Of a stretch of DNA of 64,000 bases, positions 38,101 through 48,412 are shown one piece after another; the stretch's first letter is position 1; each line of letters begins with the position of its first letter. The notes under the pieces are model-generated. The model did no database searches. It had not been told where the DNA came from and worked only from the letters and a program-made list of their open reading frames with translations. Both the position numbers and the translations under genes were made by a program. The stretch lies in assembly GCA_034638255.1 (NCBI GenBank), contig JAWPGT010000046.1, positions 124,001 to 188,000 of the forward strand. The letters are read 5' to 3'. Origin of the DNA: Coprinus comatus (lineage: Eukaryota; Basidiomycota; Agaricomycetes; Agaricales; Agaricaceae).

Positions 38101-38754
38101 ATCGATGTTCTAGAAAGAACTATGGAGGATGAAGAAGCGTAAGTTGAAAGTTATGATAAAGAATGGTTGGATTTCTTTACCTTTCATCTGTTGGATACAA
38201 GCGGCTCGAACACGTGTAATGCCAGAGAGCCTATCCTTTTTGTAATAGTGATAGAGCACTGTTCAGAAAATGTCAGTTCCTGCAGAGGAAATTAACAAAG
38301 TAGGAACGTACTGAACAAGCGTTTTGCCCTCTCGATATCATGTTCTTTCTTCTTCGTCTTCAAAGCGGTATCTTCGTTGTTTTCATCTTCCCATTCATCC
38401 TCTTCCTTGGTCGAGAGGCTGACAGGAACAACAGAGTCCAAGACTATGATATCAGCCTTGTCTTGTTTCTTAACTTTCTTCTGGAAAAGTTCTGTTCCAC
38501 GCAATCATTAGTTCCTAAGTAACATTCAAGGGTATCTCGCGCTTACTGAGAAGTACCCTTCCCTTCTTGATAATCTCCGCTTCCCTAACCCGCTTCAGGC
38601 TGTCGGTGTCAACCGCATCACTGTTTTCTTTTCGAACACCGAAAGAAACCCTTGAATTCAAGGTATTGGCCTTAACCTTGGCAGCGAGCTCGACCGAAGG
38701 AGGTCCAGATCCAAAAGCGGGCGGGTTGTCGACGCTTGGTTCGACAGTAGTCAT
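35105..38754 (-). CDS. Large acidic protein with FP-x-P motifs, duplicated exon modules and a membrane segment
   Basis: The start MTTVEPSVDNPPAFGSGPPS leads into short basic exons (KKVKKQDK, then KKKEHDIERAKRLF, then YYKKDRLSGITRVRAACIQQ). A roughly 1.6-kb exon rich in Asp/Glu/Ser follows. It holds five hydrophobic motifs of the type FP-x-x-P: DQFPALQIPPSIV, DLFPIVPQFSIPGI, DLYFPIPGIWIVV, FYFSVPGIWIRV and LFPSVPPIVIV. A proposed phase-0 intron (GTAAAG to GATCAG, near 36.4 kb) joins a second acidic exon. Then come three tandem exons beginning x-MALIVRG, and a last exon with one membrane helix (FAPCIAIIVVLFVASFTF) about 30 residues before the end. No known domain was recognised. The gene may really be two; the join near 36.4 kb is the weakest point. 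Confidence 0.55.
35552..35954 (-). repeat. Three tandem exon-intron modules (period about 200 bp)
   Basis: On the minus strand three exons begin at 35954, 35755 and 35552. Each opens with the same sense: FMALIVRGSRQ, SMALIMRGFREP and NLALIVRGPREVE. The first two exons are 147 and 150 nt long (35808-35954 and 35606-35755) and all flanking introns interrupt the frame in the same phase, so each module is symmetric and can be duplicated without frameshift. Each later part repeats a T-S-T/A-T-V motif: ITSTFIINNE, ITSTMAAIEG and VATVIKTVNNE. Confidence 0.7.
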
Positions 38755-39485
38755 AGTCTCGTTCTTGTGGTTATATAATATAAAGCTTGGACAATAGATA
38801 GATGTGAATGTGGTTACTGAAAGCAATGGAAAGGCAGAGAGGATTGATATATATAGTCATTCATTTTAAAACGACCTTGCCAGCCTCTAGAGCGCGTGAA
38901 TAATTCGAAAACGATCTTGCCAGCCTCCAATGTAGTTAAGAGTTAAATTTCGGACCTAAATTGATATTGGATTGCGATCATAGGTTTCCAGTCTCCAAAT
39001 GTTTGTAAGACAGATAGAGTCATTCTGACACATAGTATCCATAAGCAATGCATCGTATGTAGATGAAGAATTAGTGAAGACTAGAGTTGAAAATTGAAAC
39101 GTTGATGGTTGTGAGCTTCGTCTCTCTGTCCGATGAAATTGGTTAGCATGAGTAGAATCAGAGAGTATAAGCACCATGTCCGTCTGTGCCAAAAAGGTGT
39201 GAAGGGTCCTTCCGGCCATAGAAGAAACAGGAACGTCGTGCTCAATCCAACGGCCAGAAGATGGACGTCGAAGTAGAATGGGCACGTGATATTCCTTTCA
39301 CGACTATGGTCTATTTTTAATTTAAGTTACATACCACCATATTTGAATTTGAGCAATGTATTTCAGTCAACAAGCCTTCCACATGTCTCCAAGTACTGCA
39401 AACTGTCTTGAGATAATTCTAAACACGAGAGAATGCCCTAAGGCCACTCTTGAGATGTCGTTTATTTAAGTTACAACAGCTAGTA
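38755..39485. other. Intergenic, with short direct repeat and a duplicated fragment
   Basis: Near 38870-38935 a word 'AAAACGANCTTGCCAGCCTC' occurs twice, about 45 bp apart. At about 39140-39225 lies an 80-bp segment that recurs at 52.8 kb. A 109-codon minus frame (38956-39285) overlaps it but has no family likeness. Confidence 0.45.
39140..39225 (+). repeat. Dispersed repeat fragment, copy A
   Basis: The sequence from 'ATGAGTAGAA' through 'GTATAAGCACC', 'AGGTGTGAAGG' to 'TCCTTCCGGC' recurs in the same orientation at about 52813-52893, with scattered mismatches and small gaps. The two copies flank the transposon nest on either side. Confidence 0.6.
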
Positions 39486-40796
39486 CATCAGGACTTTGCA
39501 CAATTCCTTCAGGCTCCTTGGACCTCCTTTTCAAGCTTATACTCCTTGTAGTACCTTGGTGAATAATGCCCCAAGGAGCTCCAAGGAAAAAATTTTCAAC
39601 AAGGAAATTCAAGTTCTCCCAAGTGCCAACCAAATATACTTTGAGAATTACTATTATTAAGTAGCATCACAGTAGGGAAATCAATAAATTGACAATTGTG
39701 CAATGGGTACACCTCGTGGGGCTATATAATTAGTACCATTGAATAGGTGTCATTTGTGCGGTTCTGTAGAGCTCAAGAACGTACCAAGAAGCCAAGATTT
39801 GAAGGTGTGACACCCTTGAGGAACATTCTGCAATTTGGACTGACGAAATTTTGAAAATATGTGATCATGTGACAATGTGAACATGGACACATCACATACT
39901 GATGTTACTGCCTCTGTCTTCCCCCCCTGACGAAATACTTAACCCCACACCTATGACCTTCCTACTCAACTCTTGGCTTGTGTAGCCTGACCTACCCCTC
40001 CCCACCCACAACACACCAAACACAGGCCCTGTCACACTCCCCACTTCACAACCACCAGTTGTCAAGACCACTAACACAATCAATTTCGCGTCATACACCA
40101 CGATTTTAGGCTCGTTGGAACCGCATTGAAGAGACAAATTGATAGAGGGTAGAACGACGCGATATGGTGGGGTATTCATTGGGTAAAAGTAAGTTCTCTC
40201 ATTTTTATATACTTTCAACATATATTCCCCTTTAACATACCCATATCTTCGTGTTTTTACGCGTTTTTAGGCGCTACAAAATGCTATAGATTACAGCTTC
40301 CGAATGCGAGTATTTATGCGCGATTCGGTGAAGAACTCGGTGTGCTATGATGGATTCCTTATAATTTCATGTAAGTTGATTTATTTTCATCTACAATCAA
40401 TTCACCTTTACTGATAATATTGTTCCGAAATCTCTTCACGTTTATTAGTAGTTTAGCTATTATATTATTACACTTGTATTAGATTAGATTCACAATACAT
40501 GTTTCTTTTTTTAACTCCTACCCTCGAAAAAATGATTAAAAATATATTATATTATATTATTTCAAAGCTTCTAAATGTGTTCCCATGTAATGCTCAAGTA
40601 GTTCCAAGCTTCCCAAAGGTAGAGGGACCTACTTGGAGTTCCTTGGGCAGGCTCCCCCAAGGCAATCCAAGGAGAAATGCAAAAATAATCATGTTACTTG
40701 AGATTTCCTTCAGACTCCTTGAACTTCCTTGGGGCCACCTCCAAGGAGGTCCAAGGAGGTCCAAGGAGCCTGAAGGAATTGCGCAAAGTCCTGATG
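39486..40796. mobile_element. 1.31-kb non-autonomous TIR element, left copy
   Basis: The ends are inverted repeats of about 43 bp: CATCAGGACTTTGCACAATT... and the complement of CATCAGGACTTTGCGCAATT..., each continuing into CCTTCAGGCTCCTTGGACCTCC. The inside has no transposase; its short open frames have no known domain. A near-identical copy lies inverted at 49480-50789, differing by scattered substitutions and small indels. Beyond its right end 22 bp of copia coding sequence continue; beyond its left end the copia sequence does not resume. No matching target duplication is visible at the flanks (CTAGTA versus CTTGTT), so the left boundary was probably rearranged. Confidence 0.85.
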
Positions 40797-40820
40797 CTTG
40801 TTGCTTTTTCAGCGCATCTA

Positions 40821-42118
40821 CTTGGAGTCACCAAAAGTGATGTCGCGTCGCAGATTTTCCCACGGACAATCATTGATGTATTACTCTCCTGCAACTTCGG
40901 GAGATAGACAACGAAGTTGAATACATATGGAGTATATTCTACTACAAGATTACCTATAGAATATAATATTAAAATTGTATATGACCACCCCGTGCAGCCA
41001 AAACAGCCTTGACACGGTCTGGCATTGTTCCAATGAAATGGTCAACCCGGTCAATTGGTAGCGAGTCCCATGCAGCATGGACTACCAACTTTAATTCATC
41101 CACAGTGTTTGGTTGATGTTGAAGACCACGTAGGGATGTTTTGAGGATATGCCAGATAGGCTCGATGGGATTTAAATCGGGAGATGATGGGATGATATGT
41201 AAGCAGGATATTTTTAGCTGCAAACCACTTCTTCGACATTTTGCTGATGTGGCTTGGGGCATTATCCTGTTGAAATTTGACATGGCCCCGGAGTTCATTC
41301 ATCCTTTTGTAGAAATCAAAAAGATATGGTTCAAGAACTTGTTCTTGGTACCTTTTAGATGTCATTCCTCCACCATGTCCTCCCGGATAGTCTAACACAA
41401 CCAAAGGCCCCTTCCAACCCTCTATGATACACCCCCACACCATAACTCGTATGCTTGATTGCTTGAAGGTTGGGATAAGACATTCTTCAAGAAAGGCTTC
41501 ATTGGGACGACGGGTTACAAAAATACGGCCCTGATGATCATCAAGACAAATATAGCACTCATCAGAATAGATGACACGTCGAAAATTAGCCATCAATGAG
41601 ATACTATTGATTCGTGCCCAGTTCAATCGTGCTCGTTTGTGCTCATTCGTAAGGAAAGGTACCCTCAGAGCCACCCTCCGATGGTAGTTCCCCTCAGCAA
41701 GAACCCGCCGCACTGTGCTAACTGAAATTTGTAGTCCAATTTCGTTCACAATTTGTTGAAAGGGTGTGCGGCGTTCTTTTCTTGCTGTACGAGCAAGCTG
41801 ACGCTTGTCATAGCTATTTAGCTTCTTCGGCCTGCCTATGCGAGCTTTGTCAGCAACTGAACCAGTCACTTCATAGTGCTTGATGATGCGTTGTGCAGTC
41901 CGGGGCTGGACATTCTCCTTTCGGCCTGCTTCAGCTGCATTTCCTGTTGCATGGTAGTACCCAATAATTCGGTTTCTTGTGGGAATGTCAACCTCTCTCC
42001 GAGAAGTCTTTGGCATAGTAGTTAGAAAGGGTAGAATATAATTATATTTCGCCAAAAACACAACATGTCATTCAACATGTGAAACAATCATTATGTAAGC
42101 GACATCACTTTTGGTGAG
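40821..42118. mobile_element. Tc1/mariner-type transposon with TA target duplication
   Basis: The ends share the inverted repeat TCACCAAAAGTGATGTCGC (40828-40846 and complement at 42099-42117). TA lies at 40819-40820 and 42119-42120. Removing the element with one TA restores the copia reading frame (GAA CTA CTC GTA GAT GCG), which fixes the boundaries. The left end has about 6 bp more than the right before the shared repeat. Length is about 1.3 kb, normal for the family. Confidence 0.88.
40969..42016 (-). pseudogene. Tc1-type DDE transposase, frameshifted
   Basis: The start MPKTSRREVDIPTRNRIIGY leads into an HTH region (AAEAGRKENVQPRTAQRIIK) and a GRPKKL hinge, then a second HTH (QISVSTVRRVLAEG). 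The catalytic domain shows the first Asp in IYSDECYI, the glycine-rich VMVWGCIIEGWKGPL, the second Asp in FQQDNAPSH, and the Glu in SPDLNPIEPIW. A single-base frameshift lies between QQDNAPSH and SPDLNPIE (near 41.2 kb), so the catalytic Glu is in another register. The C-terminal WDSLP, RVKAVLAARGGH follows family order. The copy is inactive as it stands unless read through by frameshifting. The lesion is recent, since the rest is well preserved. Confidence 0.88.
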
Positions 42119-42120
42119 TA

Positions 42121-45100
42121 CGAGTAGTTCTTCAAGACAAGCTTTGTGCCAGTGTTTACGTTCCTCTGGATTCAATTTTACAAGATCACGGAATTGCTCA
42201 GGAACTGTAGTTGAACTTGCTTTTGCCAATAAAAAGTTCATCAATTCTAACCCCCCTTCCTTAGTAATCTGTTGAATCTTACAATCTGCATCTTCTTCCA
42301 TTGTGTCAGGTTGTTGTTCCCTCGCATATTGCCATGAGGCATCCTCGTGTTGTCTGCGTATTTCATCGCGACATTCTCGGACTTCCTCAGGCGAAATAGG
42401 ACATGGATCTGCTTTTGGGCGATCTCGTTGATTTCAGATTCTGAAATCGTGACCACGGAGACGAACTCTCCCCTGAGGTGGTAGAGGTTCATTGTGATTA
42501 TAGTCTCGTAGGATCTCAGACGGATGTGTTCTCTCCCCATAGACGTTACCTTCTCTAAAAGGAACAAACTTTTCTCGGCCAGAACGGCGAGGTAAAGGTT
42601 CAACAGGTCTAGCAGGTCATTCAGGTGATGGAGAAATGGGATGGGTGGAGTCAGATCGAGGAGCAGGGCTCGGACTCGGGTGACGAATAGGTGATTCAGG
42701 ATCAGCGTATGATAATGCGTCATCATCATCTTCATCAGTGACTTCCTCGACTGTTGTTTTCCTGGGAGCAGGTTTGCTCGGACCGGGAACAGGAGGTTTT
42801 TGAGAAGTAGATGGTCTGGGAATTGGACCTTGCGGTCTAGGCGGTAATGGTGTTCTATCACTGTCGTCTTGTCGAGATGTGTCCATAGGATCATCAAGAT
42901 AAAGATCAGGTGTAGTATCCTCATCATCTTTATCAGACACCGGAGGAGGAGGATTTATTTTGGGGTTTTTTGTAGAACTGGAGTCCTTACGTTTTTCGTG
43001 ATCTGGCTTGCATTTGGGATACCAGCCCTCGTCGAAAATAGCTGTTTTCACAGTATAAATAACATTTCCCTTCTGATGTCGCATAAATGTATAGTTTGCG
43101 CCAGCGTAACCAAGGAAGATCATTATTTCAGATCTGGGTGACAATTTGTCATCATGCAATTCCTTAGGAATGAAAACGTAAGCTGCACAGCCAAACACGT
43201 GAAGACCAGATAGATCTGGCTTCTTCCCTGTTACCATTTCAGTGGGAGTTTTCCATTCAAGATGTTTGATGGGAGTTCTATTGTAACAATGAACTGCCGT
43301 ATTAAGGGCAAATTCCCACCAGGAATCCAGTAAGCATGCAGTAACATCAGCATTTCCAGCATGTCCTTAGTAGTACTCAGTATAGCTTGGGTAGCTTAGT
43401 ATACTTACTGATACTTAGATATATATTTTCAAAGTAACTCTAAGGTAGTCAATATTTCCAACCAAGTTTTTAAGTTTCCCAAGCACTATTCTAAGGTCAC
43501 AAAAGTCGAAGTTAATTTGTGTTATTGACTTTGTTTTTGTTTCATTTGTTTGGTTGATGTCATTAATGCTGTGTTGTTATTTCAAGATGATGCATCAATA
43601 ATCACATCATTTATGTTCCCAGATTTGGACTTCACGAAAAATCGCAAAATCAGACTGTCACATGATCACTCTCACCATCACATGTGATAGGACACGTTGC
43701 ATCAGCAATGCAACCTCACGAAGGTCACAACTTCTACTCACTGCTGACTCTGAGTAATGTCACCACTGCACTCTCATTTCTTGATGAAACTTTACGCGTT
43801 GGAGCTCGTTGGAACCGTCTCGACATTATGCATTGAATGAGCCTATGTACGCGTGATATAGTGGGGTTTTCATTATTCTTATAAGGTATGTCAATTTCGA
43901 CTATTTTCCATGTATTGGGCTCATATAATCGCGTATTGGCGCGTTCTTAGGCTCTCCAGGACGGCCTCAATACTCCGCTTCGAACAAGCCTACATACACG
44001 CGTCCTGATGCAGTAGCCATGCTATAACATTAGTTTTACTGCTGGTGTGTCATTACTTGCTGTTTTTCTTCTGTATTACTCATCTTTCTACATACAGGAA
44101 CGTTTATAGGCTCTCCAGAACCTTCTCGACGTGTACTATAGGATAGGAGGGTTAGGTGATGACGTGGTATGGTGTATACCCCACGAAGGGGGGTTTCTTC
44201 CTTGGTGAGTCATTATCTGTCTCAAGGGAATTATTTTACTCATTTCTCACTCCCTCCTGCACTCCATAACATGCTTTCAGACTCGTTTACACCACGCGTA
44301 CATTCTCTGTTCCACCCCTGATTTGTACACACTATGGAGGACCGCTGGAGTTGTAGTGACCTATCTTCTGGTAAGTTCTTATTCAATCTAACACCTGTTT
44401 CGATACTCAATCCTTATTGGAATCTTACGTTCTTAGCATCGTTCAAACCGCCTCGACGGCAACGTTCGAACGCACCTACCCACGTAACGTTCCAATCAAT
44501 ACTCGTATCGCAATGTCCAGTTCTTTATTCTCCCAAGTAAGTTCTCCTATTATGAATATATTCTTGTAATTTTTTTATCTTTATTTCGGTACATTACTGT
44601 AGTATACACTACTATTATGCTGTATACAATCACTCTTGTATTTTTGTACATTACTGTCTCCCTTCTGATAATATAATTCAGTTGATATACATTTACATGC
44701 ATTTGAGACACTCTAGGAGTCCTTGAAATTTTGCTTTATATATATATATATTCTGATATACCTGATTTATAAGCTTGAGAAAGTATTTTCGAAGGCAGTA
44801 CAAGTAGATATAAGGTAAAACTAAGTAGAATTAAGTGTGACTAACCAGGACCCCCTGCTTAGAATAGCTTGGAATCGACTTGTCAAGCATGACTAAGTAA
44901 TTCCAAGGAGAAAATAAAAATTCTTTTACATTCTTAATATATCCTTGGTCATCCTTGGAAATGTTTTCAAGGAGGTTTAAGGAGGTTTAAGCTTGGCCAA
45001 GGAGATGCTCATTTTGCTGATGAAGTCGCATGGCCTGCGCCTTTTCCTGAAGTGTGCAGTTCAGTCTTTCTGCTCTACCGTTCTGCTGATGTATGTGTGG

Positions 45101-47791
45101 TGCAGACGTCTCATGTACTATTCCTTTTGAGTGAAGGAATTCCTCAAGTTGTTTAGAGACATATTCGCCACCATTATCTGTCCAGATACGCTTAATCGTT
45201 TTACCGAATTGCTTTTCCTCAAAGGCACAAAATCTTTCAAGTGCCGCAAAGGCATCAGATTTGGCTCATAAAAGGAGGATCCAGGCATGGCTAGAATAGT
45301 CATCATAGAAGGTCATTGCCCACTTGTACTTGTGGTACGAGGCAACAGGGAATTCTAGAAGATCACTGTGGATCAATTCTAAAAATGACTTCGCTCGTGT
45401 CGAAGAAGGATGATGTGCATCATTGGACATTTTGCCTCGAGCACAACCATCACAAACTTGACGAGAGATAGGAATGTCAAACTCAGGTACTTTTTCTGAG
45501 TGTTTTGGAAGTTGTCGCAATATTTCCTTTCCAGGATGCGCCAATTGACGGTGCCAAAGATCATAAACAGATAATTAAGATGCGCAATAAGATAGCACCT
45601 GATTCGCAGTATAGTGACGCACAATCCGAGTGTGAATGTGGTGGAGTGCATCTTCTAACTCTTTGAACACAGGTATGCATGTAGCATGCATAAATAATTT
45701 TCCGTTTGAACGAAATATGTTGGTTTGCTTTAAATTAGACTCACTCCTCATTCCTTGCAGCCATAAGGCGCCAGGTGAAATGATTCTAGTGGAGAGAGAC
45801 GCAATATAATAGACCAGATACAGTGGAGTTGTTCTTGTAACTCTGTCTACTTCATGTTGAAAGAGGACTTTCCCACAGCCAGTAATGCCAATGAGTTTGT
45901 CGTTAGCAGTTCTAACATTGCCAAACACTCCTTCCTCTAACTCGATAAAGTCGCTTATATGCTGGGTGCAATTAAAGCTAGCACCTGAATCAAGGAGCCA
46001 AGTAGCAGACTCTCTAGCATAATTAGGTTTTTCTTTATCTTCACAGAAGTTGCATAAGCATTCAAGATCTTTTACCAGTTCATCACTGCTTTCAGGATCT
46101 CTTAAATATTTTGCTGGTAAGACAAAAGGATCACATAAAGAAACAGGAGAATCCATCGCATTTACCAAAACAGGAGAAGTTACATCGACAGTAGATACAT
46201 GAGAACTAAAAGTCCGACTATAGTCTGGCAGTCCATTACAGCGCACTAGAACATTGGGTCTGATGGAGCAATTTGTTCGTCTCCCCATTTGGTGGGGGCA
46301 TCTCTGGATATCCCATTTAGTAAGGAAGAAATCTTGAGAAAAGAAAGGTACATACTCATTATACCAACCATCATCGACCTTGTAGTCCGCATCTGCTTCG
46401 TAGTCCGGATCATTCATATAGGCATCAGCCTCGGAGATCGCTTCGGGGACATCGGAAGGAGGGACATAAGAAGGAGACTCAGATCTGCACGTGGGGGACC
46501 CAGGTGTAGAAACCGAAGATGAATCAACTTCCTCTTCAGGAAGGATGTGTGACACCATCACATCAAGCGATAGTGGAGGTGATGGAGGACAGGGTTCAAC
46601 CAAGCTGAAGCCAAGGCGAGCACCCATCTTCTCGAAGACCTCTGTCTTCTTTTTCTGATACCGGGTACGACCAACCAGGTGCCCAGCAGGGGGAAGAAGA
46701 GTAGCACGAGGAGCAGGAGGCTCAACACCATGCACGACGACTTCGTCTGCAGCCTTTTTCAAGGCCACTGCCCTGAGGCGGGGATCAGTTGTCTTCATCC
46801 TCTCGACGAGAGAACGAGTATTGGAAGGTTTGTTAGTGGGAGTCGTGAAAGACTCCAAGACAGCGGGTGACAAAATCATATCCACATTACCAGTATCCTC
46901 TTCAGCGTTGTTAGCCTTGTTGCCTCCACGTTTTCCGTGTCGATGCTTCTTCTTTTTATCCTTATCCCCCCCAGAAGCATCACCAGAACTGGAGTTCTGG
47001 TTCTGATTTGGTCTATTATTAGACCCAGAAGCTTTCTGTTGTTGTTGTTGGGGCTGCTGTGGAGCGCCACCAGAGGATTTGGAATAGGGCTTTGCACCCT
47101 TGTAGTTTTTAATGCTGGTGGAAGTGGCATGAGAAGCAGAAGCGGCACCACGGGAATCTTGCCATGCACCCATAATAGCGTCTGAAACGATCTGGACCAT
47201 TAAGGTCGAAAGGGAGTTACCATATTGAACGAGGAGAGCAGCACGAGTGGCACTCCATTGAGGAGGAATGCGTGTCATTAACATCAACACATGGAGGATT
47301 CCGGGGACGTTAATTGGGGGCGTGGCTTGCTCTAACTGTGTGAAGTAGTTCCTAAAGGTGGTGATCTCCTTGGAGGGATCATTTACACCAGATAATCGGA
47401 ACGAATCTGCAGAAGCATACAGCTCGTAAGCTGCACCTGCCGAAAATGTGCCGTAGACTTGTCTCAGGTGTGTCCAGAGATCGTCTGAGGTTGTTTCACC
47501 ATGCCTAAGCATGTCATCGCTCAATCGGGAATTTAACATCCCAAGTGCAAATGCCTCAACGTTATCGAACTTTCGAATGTCATCGATGTTCGTGGGGGGT
47601 ACCATAGCTGCAGTGGCAGTTGTGGGGGAACCACCGATAGCTGCAGGCCTTGTGGCGCTGCCATCGATCATTCTCGCTACACACCACCCATCCATGTGGA
47701 TCATGTTAGCAATGGACATAACACGTGCTGACCACACTTGGTAGTTGGCAGTGCCAGTGAGGACCGGGATCGAGGGGATCAAAGTGGCCAT
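42121..47791 (-). pseudogene. Copia gag-protease-integrase polyprotein (broken)
   Basis: The gag starts MATLIPSIPVLTGTANYQVW, the usual copia gag opening, and runs through a Gln/Asn-rich and a basic KKKKHRHGKRGG region; no CCHC zinc knuckle was seen. The protease active site is WLLDSGASFNC. A TAA stop follows SYCAS, and the frame continues as DLWHRQLAHPGKEILRQL (integrase zinc region, with RQVCDGCARGKM). The core shows IWTDNGGEYVS and QQNGRAERLN after a second stop (TGA). Across the 43359-45009 insertion the integrase resumes at WWEFALNTAVHCYNRTPIKH, then LSGLHVFGCAAYVFIPKELH. An acidic Pro-rich spacer and HWHKACLEELLV lead to the RT border, where the Tc1 element sits. Confidence 0.86.
43359..45009. 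mobile_element. 1.65-kb TIR element inserted in copia integrase
   Basis: Integrase coding sequence stops at 45010 (EKAQAMRLHQQ) and resumes at about 43358 (ACLLDSWWEFAL). The inserted segment begins GCATGTCCTTAG and ends CCAAGGAGATGC, an imperfect inverted pair. No long open frame is present. Inside, words such as 'CTCGTTGGAACCG' and 'GTGATATAGTGGGGTTTTCATT' resemble those inside the 1.31-kb elements ('CTCGTTGGAACCG', 'GCGATATGGTGGGGTATTCATT'), so the two belong to a related family. 'TAGGCTCTCCAG' is repeated internally (near 43952 and 44110). Candidate target duplication (CATTTCC/TCATTTT) is not exact. Confidence 0.7.
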
Positions 47792-48060
47792 GAGTAATGT
47801 TTGGAGATAAAAATCTACAACAGAACATGTGTCAGAACTATGAACTAAAGCTGCACTACATGCACTATGTTCTACAGAGCTATGTGCTGCCCGTCTAACC
47901 GAGTACGGTAAGGGGTTGCATAGAGAACACTGAGTGGGTCGACGTCTCGAGCGAGCGGAACTCAGACTTCCCTCACAGGTGAATCCAGCTTCACCCTCGA
48001 GCTCTGAGCTACACGATGAGTAGTACTCGTCAAGTGCGCGTCGAGAGTTGTACAGGCTAA

Positions 48061-48075
48061 CCGGGGCCCATAACC
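48061..48075 (-). promoter_or_regulatory. Copia primer-binding site (half initiator-tRNA type)
   Basis: Directly after the LTR end (GTTTCAACA) the minus strand reads GGTTATGGGCCCCGG. GGTTATGGGC is complementary to the anticodon-stem region of initiator methionine tRNA (about GGGCUCAUAACC), as in copia-like elements that prime with a 5' half tRNA rather than the 3' CCA end. Confidence 0.55.
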
Positions 48076-48314
48076 TGTTGAAACAAGAGTGTAGTGTGTT
48101 AAACATGGGTAGGTACGACTCTGGACTTACTGAGGGTGGTGGTTGTTAGTAGAATAGGAACTGAAGTATATAATGCAAGAGTACAAGTTTATATACATAT
48201 TTACAGTGGTCTGTGCGAGAATATACTAGGTCACATGATATACATCATGAAGATATATTCGTCAAGCGTGATGCCATACGAGAATGTCATTGTAGAACTA
48301 ATAATAGTTCAACA
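48076..48314 (-). repeat. Copia 5' LTR
   Basis: The minus strand starts TGTTGAAC and ends GTTTCAACA, giving the TG...CA ends with a short inverted repeat. A TATATAAAC box lies near 48195. The 239-bp length is an estimate because no second LTR is present for comparison. Confidence 0.5.
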
Positions 48315-48412
48315 ATCGCTATTTATTCCACTACTTTATTTGAAGAAATATGCGAAACTGTGTACCCCATCAGCATTTTTACACTACTATGTCACTTTAC
48401 ATTGCATTGTCA

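Larger units (their letters stand above)
40797..48314 (-). mobile_element. Ty1-copia retrotransposon, 5' part, nested and inactivated
   Basis: On the minus strand the element reads LTR (48314-48076), primer site, gag, protease, integrase and the start of the reverse transcriptase region, then ends at the 1.31-kb element. RT core, RNase H and 3' LTR are absent. Insertions at 43359-45009 and 40821-42118 interrupt it. Reading across the second, copia codons EELLV continue as DALKKQQ, a good join. Two in-frame stops (near 45575 and 45266) and a frame change near 42.43 kb also disable it. Confidence 0.88.

Noticed and set aside
39892..40221. 109-codon open frame inside the left 1.31-kb element (also in the right copy)
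   Set aside because: It has no domain, and its presence in both copies only reflects the near-identity of the elements.
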